Virus record (IMG/VR): IMGVR_UViG_3300046780_000888
Span: 62,001-126,000 of that record
DNA: 64,000 nucleotides
Origin: a virus
Direction: 5' to 3' (one strand)
A model generated the notes under the pieces. It saw only the letters and a program-made list of their open reading frames with translations. It did not search any database and was not told where the DNA came from. The position numbers and the translations under genes are program-made. Of this stretch, positions 9,101-15,679 are shown piece by piece (the first letter of the stretch is position 1; every line of letters starts with the position of its first letter).

Positions 9101-10172
9101 CGTACCAGCCGGGCCACCGCATCACATCACTCGCCGGCGGCCGGTCCCGCCGAATGCGCAGGCTCTCGGTCACGCGCGCGCCCGTGAGGACGAGAAACCA
9201 GAGGAGGGCTGCGTCGCGCTTATCGGTGAGCTGCGGCCCGTCTGCGGCTTGCAGCATCCGCTCGACGAGCTGCGGGGACAGCTTCCCCTTCCGGGCGCGC
9301 CCGGCGCGCCTGTCGGCGCCGAGGCCCACGCGCACTCGGGCCCCGACGTCGGCGAACACGTTGTGGCGGATGAGCGCGCCCTCGCCGCTCGACGTGTCGG
9401 CCTCCATGAGCGCCTTCCAGAACGCGGAGAGGGCCGCGATCCGAACGACGATGGTCGTGCGCCCGACGGCGCGGGGGCGAGGCAGGGAGTAGGAGAAGAT
9501 CTCGTCGAGTGGCACCTCGTGCCTCTGCTCTCCGTCAGGCACGATCACTACGAAGGTGGAGATCCCGATGCGTGGGTCGTCGCGGCGGAGCTCCTCCATC
9601 GTCGGCGAGCGGACAAGGAGCCCATGGAGCACCATGCGACCGAGTTCGGCATGGAGCCACGGCCGATCGATGACGGCGCTGTTGCTCCGGGACGGGTGGG
9701 CGCTCGCGAGCCAGACAGGGACCTTCGTCACGATGCTCGTGATGTCGGTCGTGCCGAGTTCCTTCACGATGTCGTAGAGCGCGAGGCGCACGCGCTGGTC
9801 GCCATCGCGGAGCTTCTCTCCCTCGAGCGAGAAGGTTCGTGTCGCGAGCCACTCGACGTAATCCTCTGCGTCCTTCCTCGTGACCTCAGGCGGCGAGACG
9901 ACGCGCCCGTACTTCGTGGCGATCCACTCGAAGAACTCGGTCAGCGCCGCGGCGTAGACGCGTCTCGTCGCCGGCGAGTAGGTGCCGATGTACGCCTCGT
10001 ACTCCGTCGACCCCTGCTGTTCCGATCTGCCCGTGAACCGAGAGAGGACGGAGGCGTACCGGTGGGAGGCCGCCTTGTCGCCGCCGGCAAAGGCCGTCGT
10101 CCACTTCTCGAGCGATTCCGGTGCGGTCTTCCCCCGGAAGAGGGCCAGCTCCGGCCGGTTCGGTTTGGGCAT
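6135..10172 (-). CDS. Tyrosine recombinase with an 800-residue C-terminal extension
   Basis: 1345 residues from ATG 10172; an in-frame ATG at 10214 exists, but a promoter-like element just upstream of 10172 fits a leaderless transcript. Residues about 55-110 resemble a SAM-like core-binding domain. The catalytic domain spans about 295-540: R333 in TGARVTESLRI, K371, H496-x-x-R499 in HAHAFRHF, H522 in MLGHES and Tyr531 in TETYVEA. This is the full set for phage integrases, XerC/D and related enzymes, which cut and rejoin DNA through a 3'-phosphotyrosine. Typical members are 300-450 residues long. Here a Pro/Arg-rich linker (about 560-680) leads to roughly 650 more residues with charged helical segments that I do not recognise. 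No attachment site was found next to it. Confidence 0.85.
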   Translation of the reverse strand: MPKPNRPELALFRGKTAPESLEKWTTAFAGGDKAASHRYASVLSRFTGRSEQQGSTEYEAYIGTYSPATRRVYAAALTEFFEWIATKYGRVVSPPEVTRKDAEDYVEWLATRTFSLEGEKLRDGDQRVRLALYDIVKELGTTDITSIVTKVPVWLASAHPSRSNSAVIDRPWLHAELGRMVLHGLLVRSPTMEELRRDDPRIGISTFVVIVPDGEQRHEVPLDEIFSYSLPRPRAVGRTTIVVRIAALSAFWKALMEADTSSGEGALIRHNVFADVGARVRVGLGADRRAGRARKGKLSPQLVERMLQAADGPQLTDKRDAALLWFLVLTGARVTESLRIRRDRPPASDVMRWPGWYDGRSNPPAVELVRKRGFHQRLPFPPYALKALTAFQVELSRHAPLEGTQSDNPKGLHYLAPSAIGWRYKLLSEEPDAPLFPPVHFWGANSTHNYQELKPNRSTRPDYRRPMTRNGADALLKRIAKKAGFTEDEQALVHAHAFRHFAATAMSRKGKPLREIQHMLGHESILTTETYVEADTSTEALSGQNEILDFIAGAAHEPPAPADTEAPRQPPVRASKPVIDTYAVPARAERPRAPPRPQRRPARATRELERLVREGLPAQSPKVAPDAVVPTGRGLVAVGAEGPAVPPGSEVRDGISPPSPVHAYAGLRPPPAGVAAGERTGEQERIEFSRVNLRRDTPKGRKLANLALPGDKRDLVQQNPWLQENYDPWPINYGIGESSLLPWFARGSSSANGEVTVEVRDKTGARRAVVVPPLPVLARKQMDPALAPIHAKKLWETVEHMRARWLRTSPTKAFGLDRWWGAFLKMLEGLERGTKHKFRWAPFDASATVGKDIRAHDEEYLITWLELNADRYTTTVRAFEDIERPRGKSDLDDEEWVEFQATWRDASVIGVSPAEELPDWFVLDDPVRDIYENHRDEWDWFVKWLGAITGQKLTKVRKDTITKELEFATEERLGRVAQARELLKEYYETIEQLRTASGDKDARESIERTRKFLVEQLEEYGVQDPKEALKEGTTKKRSKRDATIERLLGNAFPDIGIEEIDPNVLKSRLFDASTLRLDLSKHTISHTKEFREQFALSYDGRDSECVVRRAARGMWEHVKRHGIPVERGPKRSSEYSMLYSVMLSYMAWIFPCPAEIETRMAAELTGKDVRMVWLNGVRRASQRIVRIDRDMDEGALRRLVIEEGLDEKSADEVIEAGLLSDSLRAQVALPAPEVAAAIAKSAVKDGQVVVTPGGTVVRRRPAGARRTPVREAEPIEIEEPEESAWEELLSVGGEHHLSGDDMVPNAPPPRYMTVGAFACGADYVANAEQVLPSAIRMMAAMTLPF

Positions 10173-10190
10173 AGCGTTAACATAAACGCT
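10173..10190 (-). promoter_or_regulatory. Candidate leaderless promoter of the recombinase gene
   Basis: Reading leftward, TTATGTTAAC (10185-10176) lies three bases before GCT-ATG. The TATGTT part would serve as a -10 box placing transcription start at or near the ATG at 10172. The same ten bases occur before the leftward gene starting at 23916. No clear -35 box is visible. Confidence 0.4.
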
Positions 10191-10233
10191 CCGGCTTCCC
10201 GTTCCTAGCGCCATCCGGTAGGATGAGGGGACC

Positions 10234-10668
10234 GTGTCCGCCGCCAGCCGAATCGTTGATGGGCTCTGGGTCGGCGCGGCGCCCCCGCCCGGGGACTACA
10301 CGGACCAGTTCGACGTCATCGTCTTCACGGCGGAGGAGTATCAGCCGCCGGCGTCGTACTTCCCTGGCGTGAAGGTGCGGCACTTCCCGTACGACGACAA
10401 GCAACCGCCGAGTCAGACAGATCTGATGACGGCGTGGTCTGGGGCGGAGGCGGTTGCCAGCGACCTTCGCCGTGGTCGGAATGTCCTGGTCACCTGCAGG
10501 ATGGGGCGGAATCGTTCGGCGCTCGTCGCGGCCCTCGCGCTCCACCTCGTGACGGGCGAGCCCGGTCGCGAGTGTCTCAGGATCGTACGGAGTAAGAGGA
10601 CCGATCAGGAAGGGATCCGCGCGCTGTCGAACAAGGCGTTTCAGCAGTACCTGACGGCGCTGCCGTGA
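10234..10668 (+). CDS. Dual-specificity-type protein phosphatase
   Basis: 144 residues from a GTG start preceded by a GAGGGGA ribosome-binding site. The active-site loop VTCRMGRNRSALV fits the C-x5-R signature of cysteine-based phosphatases; the residue before Cys is Thr instead of the usual His. An upstream acidic FPYDDKQPP loop can supply the general acid. Such enzymes remove phosphates from proteins or nucleic-acid 5' ends. It is divergent from the recombinase gene and stands alone, so it is probably expressed from its own promoter. The kinase-fold gene at 38.1 kb could be a functional counterpart, which is speculation. Confidence 0.75.
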   Translation: MSAASRIVDGLWVGAAPPPGDYTDQFDVIVFTAEEYQPPASYFPGVKVRHFPYDDKQPPSQTDLMTAWSGAEAVASDLRRGRNVLVTCRMGRNRSALVAALALHLVTGEPGRECLRIVRSKRTDQEGIRALSNKAFQQYLTALP

Positions 10669-10695
10669 GCCACAAGGATAGCGACCGAAAGGCCG

Positions 10696-11055
10696 CTAGT
10701 GGACTAGGTCGACCAGAACGGTGGTGAGGAATTGGACGACCGGAAGGAGCGGCCCTGTACCGGCGAGGATTTTCTGCCCTGCGATTGCAGTGAGCGCCGC
10801 CTGCGGCGCAAGTGCTGTTTGCCCAGCAAACATGAACGATGCATACGCCGTTCGAGCGGGGTAACGCCATGAGATGTCATGGGGGTTCATCGCTGCGGCC
10901 ATCACTGCGGTGAGCGCCGCAGCGGTCACGACTGCGAAGTCCTGCTTGTCCGACCCACCCGGGTGATTCCGAGAGCGTTGAGAAAAAATCTTCGCAATGG
11001 TCACCACTGATGCTGGGTCTGAAACAACCGGAGCAGCTAAACCGAGTCCGTTCAT
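10696..11055 (-). CDS. Unknown hydrophobic Ala-rich protein
   Basis: 119 residues. Two long Ala/Val/Leu-rich segments (AVVTAAALTAVMAAAM and GPLLPVVQFLTTVLVDLV) could be membrane helices or buried helices of a virion protein. It is flanked by a candidate promoter upstream and by intergenic CTAG-containing sequence downstream (10690-10710). No family recognised. Confidence 0.5.
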   Translation of the reverse strand: MNGLGLAAPVVSDPASVVTIAKIFSQRSRNHPGGSDKQDFAVVTAAALTAVMAAAMNPHDISWRYPARTAYASFMFAGQTALAPQAALTAIAGQKILAGTGPLLPVVQFLTTVLVDLVH

Positions 11056-11077
11056 GTGGGAATGCCTCTGAAGGTCG

Positions 11078-11104
11078 ACTCTACCCCCCCCTCTTTTTTG
11101 TCAA
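11078..11104 (-). promoter_or_regulatory. Candidate promoter for the gene starting at 11055
   Basis: Reading leftward there is an exact TTGACA (11104-11099) followed by an A-tract and G-tract and then TAGAGT (11083-11078) after 15 bases. The -35 match is perfect; the spacer is shorter than the usual 17. Transcription would start just upstream of the ATG at 11055. Confidence 0.35.
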
Positions 11105-11125
11105 CCTCTGAGTATGTGCGCGGGG

Positions 11126-11317
11126 TTACGGCGCTTTCCTTCGCATCCACGCGCTCGCCCCGCGCAGAGTCTTGAACGGGCGCGAGCGCACGAAAGCCGC
11201 GACTACGAATGTTCCGTCCGGCTGCTGAATGGTGTGAAGTACAATGTACTCGTCGTTCCGGTCGAGTGCCTTGCGGATCGCGGCGAGGGTGTTGCGCTTA
11301 GTCGGGTAGCCTCTCAT
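11126..11317 (-). CDS. Small basic protein of unknown function
   Basis: 63 residues, ATG 11317 preceded by AAGGAG at good spacing. The start is basic (MRGYPTKRNTLAAIRKALDR), the middle is beta-rich (EYIVLHTIQQPDGTFVVAAFVRSR) and the tail is basic (AWMRRKAP). It could be a small nucleic-acid-binding protein. It overlaps the nucleotidase gene by ATGA. Confidence 0.6.
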   Translation of the reverse strand: MRGYPTKRNTLAAIRKALDRNDEYIVLHTIQQPDGTFVVAAFVRSRPFKTLRGASAWMRRKAP

Positions 11318-11883
11318 GGTGTTGCTCCTTCCGTTAATCGCCAAGCCCTCGTGATGGCATCGGGCAGATTCTCCTTGGTGTACCGGAGCACGTTCGGGTG
11401 CGAGTAGCCCTCGTTCCACGGATGAGCGGGCATCAGCACCAATCCGCGCGGGCGCCATTCGAGCCAGCGATCGACGTACGCGGGCCAGTCGTCGACCAGA
11501 ATCTTGCCATACACGAGGCCCTTGTCCTCGGTGATGGTCACCGGCACCGACGGTAGATGCTTGCGGCACCACTCGACCTTCTCTGTCCAGCAGCCGGCGT
11601 TGCGCTTCGACGGTCCCTTGGTGAGCACCATGAGACGGAAGCCGAGGACGCTGAGCGCTTCGACAATTTCCAGTCCGAGTTCGAGCGGCTCGAGGTTCCT
11701 CCACCAGCCTGGCTGATCCTGGATGAGCTTCTTCCGTTCGATCATGTGCGCGGGCGCGTCGTCGTACCAGACGAGCTCTTCTCCGGGGCTTGCGATCTTC
11801 GCCATGTCGCGGCGCATCGCCCCGTCGTAGTCGCAGAGCGTTCCGTCCATGTCCACCAGCGCGATCAATTCGGATTCAGCCAT
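11314..11883 (-). CDS. 5'(3')-deoxyribonucleotidase-like HAD phosphatase
   Basis: 189 residues from ATG 11883 with an AGGAAGGG ribosome-binding site. HAD motif I is LVDMDGTLCDYDG (D-x-D), motif II is MVLTKGPS (Thr), and an acidic motif VDDWPAYVDRW with ILVDD fits motif IV. The order and the D-x-D-G-T-L-x-D-Y start match NT5C-type deoxyribonucleotidases, which dephosphorylate nucleoside monophosphates. Phages use such enzymes to adjust dNTP pools. Coupled by ATGA to the small gene downstream and overlapping the DUF1653 gene upstream. Confidence 0.75.
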   Translation of the reverse strand: MAESELIALVDMDGTLCDYDGAMRRDMAKIASPGEELVWYDDAPAHMIERKKLIQDQPGWWRNLEPLELGLEIVEALSVLGFRLMVLTKGPSKRNAGCWTEKVEWCRKHLPSVPVTITEDKGLVYGKILVDDWPAYVDRWLEWRPRGLVLMPAHPWNEGYSHPNVLRYTKENLPDAITRAWRLTEGATP

Positions 11884-12820
11884 CTGTTCCCTTCCTGCGC
11901 TGCGCTGCTTCTCGACGAGCCTCGAGCAACTCCGCCGCGGTTGGGTCGACGCCAAAGTTGAACGCTTCGGACCAGCAGGAGCCGCAGAGTTCATTATGAG
12001 GCTCCGGCTCAAGACAGACCCCGCAGCCGCCGCATACATCGCGCTCGTGTGGCCCTATCCCTCCCTTGTTCTTGAAGCCAGGAAGGAAGAGCACGCCGAC
12101 CGTGGCGAACACCGCCGGGCGCCAGACGTTCCCGCAGTTCTGGCAGGCGTGCGTGTGGTGCGGCTTCGTAGCGAACTCCCCGACGTCTTCGTGCATTGTG
12201 CTGCACGCGGGACAAGGGAGCCGCATCGGAAGCGGAGAGGGCTCCGATATGTTGTGTGTCGCAGTCGCAGGACCCAGAAACCGAAAACGCTCACGCCCGT
12301 CCTTCGGGGTCAGCCATCCGTCTGGGTCAGCTGCCGAGCCTCGCAGGGGGCGAATGTTGAGGGACTTCTTTGCGTGGGACCGGTACACCACAAAGAGCTC
12401 GCGAGTCTCGTGATGATACGCCAGGCCCGTGGCCGTATACCTGTCGCCCTTGTAGTGTTCGTACTCCCCAAGAGGACAGTCCGAGTGGCTCGCGGCGTCT
12501 GTGCCGTGGTCGGAACGGGAGGACTGGGCCTCTTCGAGCACTGCGATGCGGTCCTGGGCGAGAATCAGTGCCTTTTCGGATGCGCGGTGAGCTTCCCATG
12601 CTTCATCGCGTGCCTTCGTCAGGCGGTCGACGTCGGAATGGTGTGAGGCGAGCCGTATGCGAAGCCCCCCTAGTTCGGTGAGCAGCGCGGTCTGTTCTGG
12701 CGTCCGGATGAGGTGCGCGCAGTACTCTTCCCGTTGTTCTTTAGTGAGAGCGTTAACGGTTCGCGCCAGCTCCTTCGGCTCGAGGGCAACATAGGCGGGG
12801 GAGGCAAGAACAAGTGTCAT
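11876..12820 (-). CDS. DUF1653 domain fused to zinc-ribbon domain
   Basis: 314 residues from ATG 12820 (GAGGA upstream). Three parts can be seen. Residues about 20-110 form a helical region with coiled-coil character (LTKARDEAWEAHRASEKALIL). Residues about 118-185 match DUF1653 (GEYEHYKGDRYTATGLAYHH, then ETRELFVVYRS). The C-terminal part has a conserved phage-type segment (LPCPACSTMHEDVGEFATKP, HACQNCGNVWRPA) and a second Cys cluster (CGGCGVCLEPEPHNELCGSC). DUF1653 has no established activity; the Cys pairs are likely zinc sites. The combination in one chain is unusual. Confidence 0.7.
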   Translation of the reverse strand: MTLVLASPAYVALEPKELARTVNALTKEQREEYCAHLIRTPEQTALLTELGGLRIRLASHHSDVDRLTKARDEAWEAHRASEKALILAQDRIAVLEEAQSSRSDHGTDAASHSDCPLGEYEHYKGDRYTATGLAYHHETRELFVVYRSHAKKSLNIRPLRGSAADPDGWLTPKDGRERFRFLGPATATHNISEPSPLPMRLPCPACSTMHEDVGEFATKPHHTHACQNCGNVWRPAVFATVGVLFLPGFKNKGGIGPHERDVCGGCGVCLEPEPHNELCGSCWSEAFNFGVDPTAAELLEARREAAQRRKGTDG

Positions 12821-13005
12821 GTGGTCCTCTTCGATTTTGGCGAGCGCGCCTTGTCGTTCCATCGAATCTCTAGCCGCGGCCGTCCGTCGCGCGCGCAAAC
12901 GAGTCGGATGCGCGCGCTCTCCGGCACCGGAACCGCGTCGTCTTTACTGTCGCGCACTACCACCTCCAGGACGTGGCGCAGACTCAGATCGATTCCGCGC
13001 GTCAC
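12817..13005 (-). CDS. Small unknown protein
   Basis: 62 residues from GTG 13005, with GGAGG 9-10 bases upstream. Beta-rich (LRHVLEVVVRDS, ARIRLVCARDGRPRLEIRW) with a Lys/Arg tail. ATGA overlap with the next gene and GTGA overlap with the preceding broken gene. Not recognised. Confidence 0.55.
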   Translation of the reverse strand: MTRGIDLSLRHVLEVVVRDSKDDAVPVPESARIRLVCARDGRPRLEIRWNDKARSPKSKRTT

Positions 13006-13388
13006 GGCGCCGCCTCCGTTTTAGACGATGGTAGCGTGCGCCGCGGCCAGTTCACGAGCGGCGTGTCGTAGGCCAGCATGAGCGGATGACGCGGCGACCC
13101 GTCCTTCGTCGTTCCGAAGCATCGCAGGGTCCCGCTTCGTCTCGACTTCACCCAGACGAGCGATCTCTTCGAGATCTCGAAGAGCCACTTCGGTAGCGGC
13201 CCGCCCCACGCGGCAACGCACAACGGATTCATGAGCGCGAGCCCGAGAAACTCGTCATTATGAGGCCCCCGCGCGTCGATTCGCGGGATGTCCTTGGGTT
13301 TCGTCGCGCGCCAGGCCAGGAGATTCGCGACCAGGATCCCTCCGCAGTGGTGACGCTTCGCGAACCCGATGCACTTCCGAATCGAGCG
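13002..13388 (-). pseudogene. N-terminally truncated DUF1643 gene
   Basis: Directly after the lipoprotein stop codon, and in the same frame, the sequence reads IRKCIGFAKRHHCGGILVAN, then LLAWRATKPKDIPRID and GPHNDEFLGLALMNPLCVAA. This matches the middle and end of DUF1643 proteins, whose usual N-terminal half (with an NPSTAD motif and DDPT) is absent. The first in-frame ATG (13232) is internal to the domain. About 45-50 N-terminal residues seem lost and replaced by the lipoprotein gene. Translation could occur only by stop read-through or a rare start such as ATT at 13382, so I call it a remnant. Confidence 0.65.
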
Positions 13389-13907
13389 TCATTTGCAACC
13401 GAACCCTGGCGGCATTGAAAAGAGGCACCCGCAAACGCCCGCGAATGGGTTGTACGGGATCTGTCCGGGATCAACGCAGCAGGCTCCATCGGTGCAGTCC
13501 GGGCAGACGGTTACGCTGTAGATGTGGCCATCTGCTTCTCGCTTGCCGCAGCAGAAGGAGCCGCCCTGGGCGCGGCACGCGAGAACCGGATCGACGGGCG
13601 TCCGGCCGGCGTCAGGGGGCTCTGGTACGCCTCCCTCGACGCCCGCCCCGCCGGTTCCGGCTCCGCCGCTGCTGCCGGCAGCGCCCCCTGAGGCCACATG
13701 AGCCCCTCCGGACGCCACGGCGCGCCCTCCCCCACCGCTGGCGCCACCGGCGCCGCCCGAGCTTGGCCGGCCCCCTGACGGTAGGACGGCGCGCCCAGCG
13801 CCGCCGTCCCGGGAGCACTGGTAGCACGTGGTGAAGTCCGCTCCGCCGCACGACGTGAGCAGCCAGAGGAGGATGAGACAGAGAATAGCGATGATGAGTT
13901 TTGTCAT
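13389..13907 (-). CDS. Myxobacterial-style lipoprotein with Gly/Ser-rich linker
   Basis: 172 residues. Signal peptide LIIAILCLILLWLLTSC ends in lipobox LTSC, followed by GGADF. Residues about 40-95 form a Gly/Ser/Ala-rich disordered linker, then a Cys-rich domain (CCGKREADG, CPDCTDGACCVDPG, GVCGCLFSMPPGFGCK). A paralogue with the same CGGADF start and Gly/Thr linker lies at 26148-26642. Such proteins are abundant in Polyangia, so this may be host-derived cargo. Its stop is followed in frame by a DUF1643 remnant. Confidence 0.7.
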   Translation of the reverse strand: MTKLIIAILCLILLWLLTSCGGADFTTCYQCSRDGGAGRAVLPSGGRPSSGGAGGASGGGGRAVASGGAHVASGGAAGSSGGAGTGGAGVEGGVPEPPDAGRTPVDPVLACRAQGGSFCCGKREADGHIYSVTVCPDCTDGACCVDPGQIPYNPFAGVCGCLFSMPPGFGCK

Positions 13908-14458
13908 GGGCTCCCCGGCGTTTCCTCGATCACGCCCCGCTCGCTCTTGAGCTCAGCGCGGATCGCGTCCTGCAGTCTTGGGAAGGAGATCTTGGCCCAA
14001 TGCTCGAGGCCTCGCGACATGCGATAGACGCCGAACTCGAAGGCCTCCTCGATCCGTGTCTCCGCGATCCAGTGGTGAAAGCCAACCTCCCCGTCGTCCT
14101 CGACGCTGCTGTTGGCCAGCGCCCATTCATGACGAGCCTGACTCTTCGAGAGGCCAAGCTCCCTCCTGGTCTTCAGGATGTAGGACTGGATGCGCTTCCG
14201 CGTTTCCTCCCCGTCGTAGACCTTCAGTTCTTCCCTCCGTCCGGAGCCGAACTTGGTAGCAACGTAGTGCCAGTCAGCCTGCAACAGGAACTCACGGAAG
14301 TCCGAGTGCCCACAATGCTGCACGCTCCATCGGTAGCACCAGTCTCCGTAGTCCGAGCAGACCGCGACCGTGCCCGTGGAGTCCACGAAGACGATGGACC
14401 AGGAGTCACGCCAGTCCGGGAGCGACGGCAGGTGATATCGGTAGGTGCTGACGGTCAT
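13904..14458 (-). CDS. Unknown phage-type protein
   Basis: 184 residues, overlapping the lipoprotein start (ATGA). The N-terminal half is rich in Trp, Tyr and Asp with short strands (YRYHLPSLPDWRDSWSIVFV, CSDYGDWCYRWSVQHCGH); the C-terminal half is helical (ETRKRIQSYILKTRRELGLS). The globular, aromatic-rich first half resembles widespread phage proteins of unknown role. Confidence 0.6.
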   Translation of the reverse strand: MTVSTYRYHLPSLPDWRDSWSIVFVDSTGTVAVCSDYGDWCYRWSVQHCGHSDFREFLLQADWHYVATKFGSGRREELKVYDGEETRKRIQSYILKTRRELGLSKSQARHEWALANSSVEDDGEVGFHHWIAETRIEEAFEFGVYRMSRGLEHWAKISFPRLQDAIRAELKSERGVIEETPGSP

Positions 14459-14745
14459 GGGTGGCCCAATGTCGGGTACAGATCAGGACGGTCACTCATG
14501 AATGGAATCGCGGTCCGGCGCGCCAGGCACTCTGAGACGCTGTCCGCCATCACGTCTTTGCCGTTAAGGAAGCCGCGATAGTAAGCGTCCTTCACGTTCC
14601 GCGCCGCCTGCGCCAGGAGTCGCTCCTTCTCCTTCTCGAACTCGGCTGTGACGCGGTCGAACTCGCTCTTCATCGAGAGGCGCTCCGCCGCGACGGCTCG
14701 CGCGATGGCGTCATCTCTTTCTTGTTTCAGGTCGCGATATCTCAT
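14455..14745 (-). CDS. Small coiled-coil protein
   Basis: 96 residues. Residues about 5-50 are highly charged and heptad-like (KQERDDAIARAVAAERLSMK, FDRVTAEFEKEKERLLAQAA), predicting a coiled coil. A globular tail follows with FLNGKDVMADSVSECL. Overlaps the downstream gene by ATGA. Not recognised. Confidence 0.6.
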   Translation of the reverse strand: MRYRDLKQERDDAIARAVAAERLSMKSEFDRVTAEFEKEKERLLAQAARNVKDAYYRGFLNGKDVMADSVSECLARRTAIPFMSDRPDLYPTLGHP

Positions 14746-14776
14746 CGTCGAACTCTCCTCGCCCGCCGCAGTCCTC

Positions 14777-15151
14777 TCAGGCCGCCGATTCGTGAACGAG
14801 CCCGAGCGCCTTCAGCATTGCGCCGACGACCGCGACGTAGACGTGGTCCTTCTGCTGTTGCTGTGCCGGCAGGTCTTCATAGCGAACGATGCACGGGTGC
14901 TCTTTCTTCTCCGGATCCTTGACGGGTCCATACCTCCACCCCGCTGCGTTTTTCTCGTTAAGCCAGGATTCGTGCGACTGCTCCGGCGTGTTTCCGGCCA
15001 TGACGCCAAGCACGCCGTTGATAGCGCTTGACCGTTGCCACTCGGGCGCGTCCTCCCAGGACGGCTGCGACGTGTCGCCGATGGCGATGCAGTAGGCGCG
15101 GTTCGTCTCGTGGACAGCTCGGGCACAGGCCTCGATCTTCGGGTTGTTCAT
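14777..15151 (-). CDS. RyR-domain protein
   Basis: 124 residues. The N-terminal 60 residues match the ryanodine-receptor (RyR) repeat as found in bacteria and phages: IEACARAVHETNRAYCIAIG, then DTSQPSWEDAPEWQRSSAIN. The remainder (residues 60-124) is helical and beta-mixed. In eukaryotes the repeat forms part of calcium channels; in phages it is a small stand-alone domain, and ligand binding has been suggested for some. No membrane segment is present here. Confidence 0.75.
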   Translation of the reverse strand: MNNPKIEACARAVHETNRAYCIAIGDTSQPSWEDAPEWQRSSAINGVLGVMAGNTPEQSHESWLNEKNAAGWRYGPVKDPEKKEHPCIVRYEDLPAQQQQKDHVYVAVVGAMLKALGLVHESAA

Positions 15152-15427
15152 CTTCGGGTCCTTTCGGTGAATCAGGTCAAACGTTTCCGGAAGCTAGCGC
15201 ACCCCCGCGGGGCGTCTCTCTCGGTGACCGTCGCGACGGCCCCAGCCCGAAGGCATGTTGAACGAGAGAAACGTCGCTTCCCCGCGGGCTGGCACCGGAA
15301 GCACCTTGCGGCTCATACCCGGTGTTGTTCCATAGCCTATGCGAATCAGCCGGTGCTCCTTGGCGCGTTTCTGGGTAGCGCTCTCTCCCCTGAACCCAAC
15401 GGCTCGTACTGTCGTCGCCAGTGCGCC
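15152..15427 (-). other. Intergenic stretch, possible tiny ORF only
   Basis: 276 bases between two leftward genes. A 40-codon frame (ATG 15316 to the stop at about 15194, starting MSRKVLPVPARGEATFL) has good codon bias but no ribosome-binding site. There is an isolated GCTAGC at 15184-15192. I see no tRNA signature, clear terminator or repeat. It may hold a small RNA or regulatory leader. Confidence 0.25.
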
Positions 15428-15679
15428 TCACTTTGAAACGATGCCTCCCCGATCCATAGGATGAGGAAGAATCGTAGTCCCGGATGAGTCGTGCTTTTGC
15501 CACTCCAGAGCATCTTCCAAGGTTTTCAACGCATCCTTCATTCGCACGACAGCAGTCGCCACCGGAACCGTAATCCCTAACGGCTTACCGCAATGGGCGC
15601 ACGACACCCATGCATAGGCAGAGCCGGGCCCCCGGCGCGCGATCTTGTGCTCGCACAGATTCTCACTTTCCTTGCTCAC
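15428..15679 (-). CDS. Small zinc-knuckle protein
   Basis: 83 residues from GTG 15679, chosen by its GTGA overlap with the upstream gene. It has a Cys/His cluster (LCEHKIARRGPGSAYAWVSC, AHCGKP) that could bind zinc, then a helix (VVRMKDALKTLEDALEWQ) and a polar tail. Not recognised. Confidence 0.55.
   Translation of the reverse strand: MSKESENLCEHKIARRGPGSAYAWVSCAHCGKPLGITVPVATAVVRMKDALKTLEDALEWQKHDSSGTTILPHPMDRGGIVSK

Noticed and set aside
6135-10172. Attachment site (attP) near the recombinase
   Set aside because: No direct repeat with another part of the window or tRNA-like sequence seen within about 300 bases of either end.
13229-13489. Leftward 86-codon frame overlapping the lipoprotein end
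   Set aside because: Low-complexity Ser/Arg composition, overlaps a well-supported lipoprotein and the DUF1643 remnant, no ribosome-binding site.
15177-15503. Leftward 108-codon frame in the 15.2-15.5 kb gap
   Set aside because: Composition unlike neighbours (Arg/Ser-rich), overlaps the real 15428-15679 gene in another frame, and no start signal.
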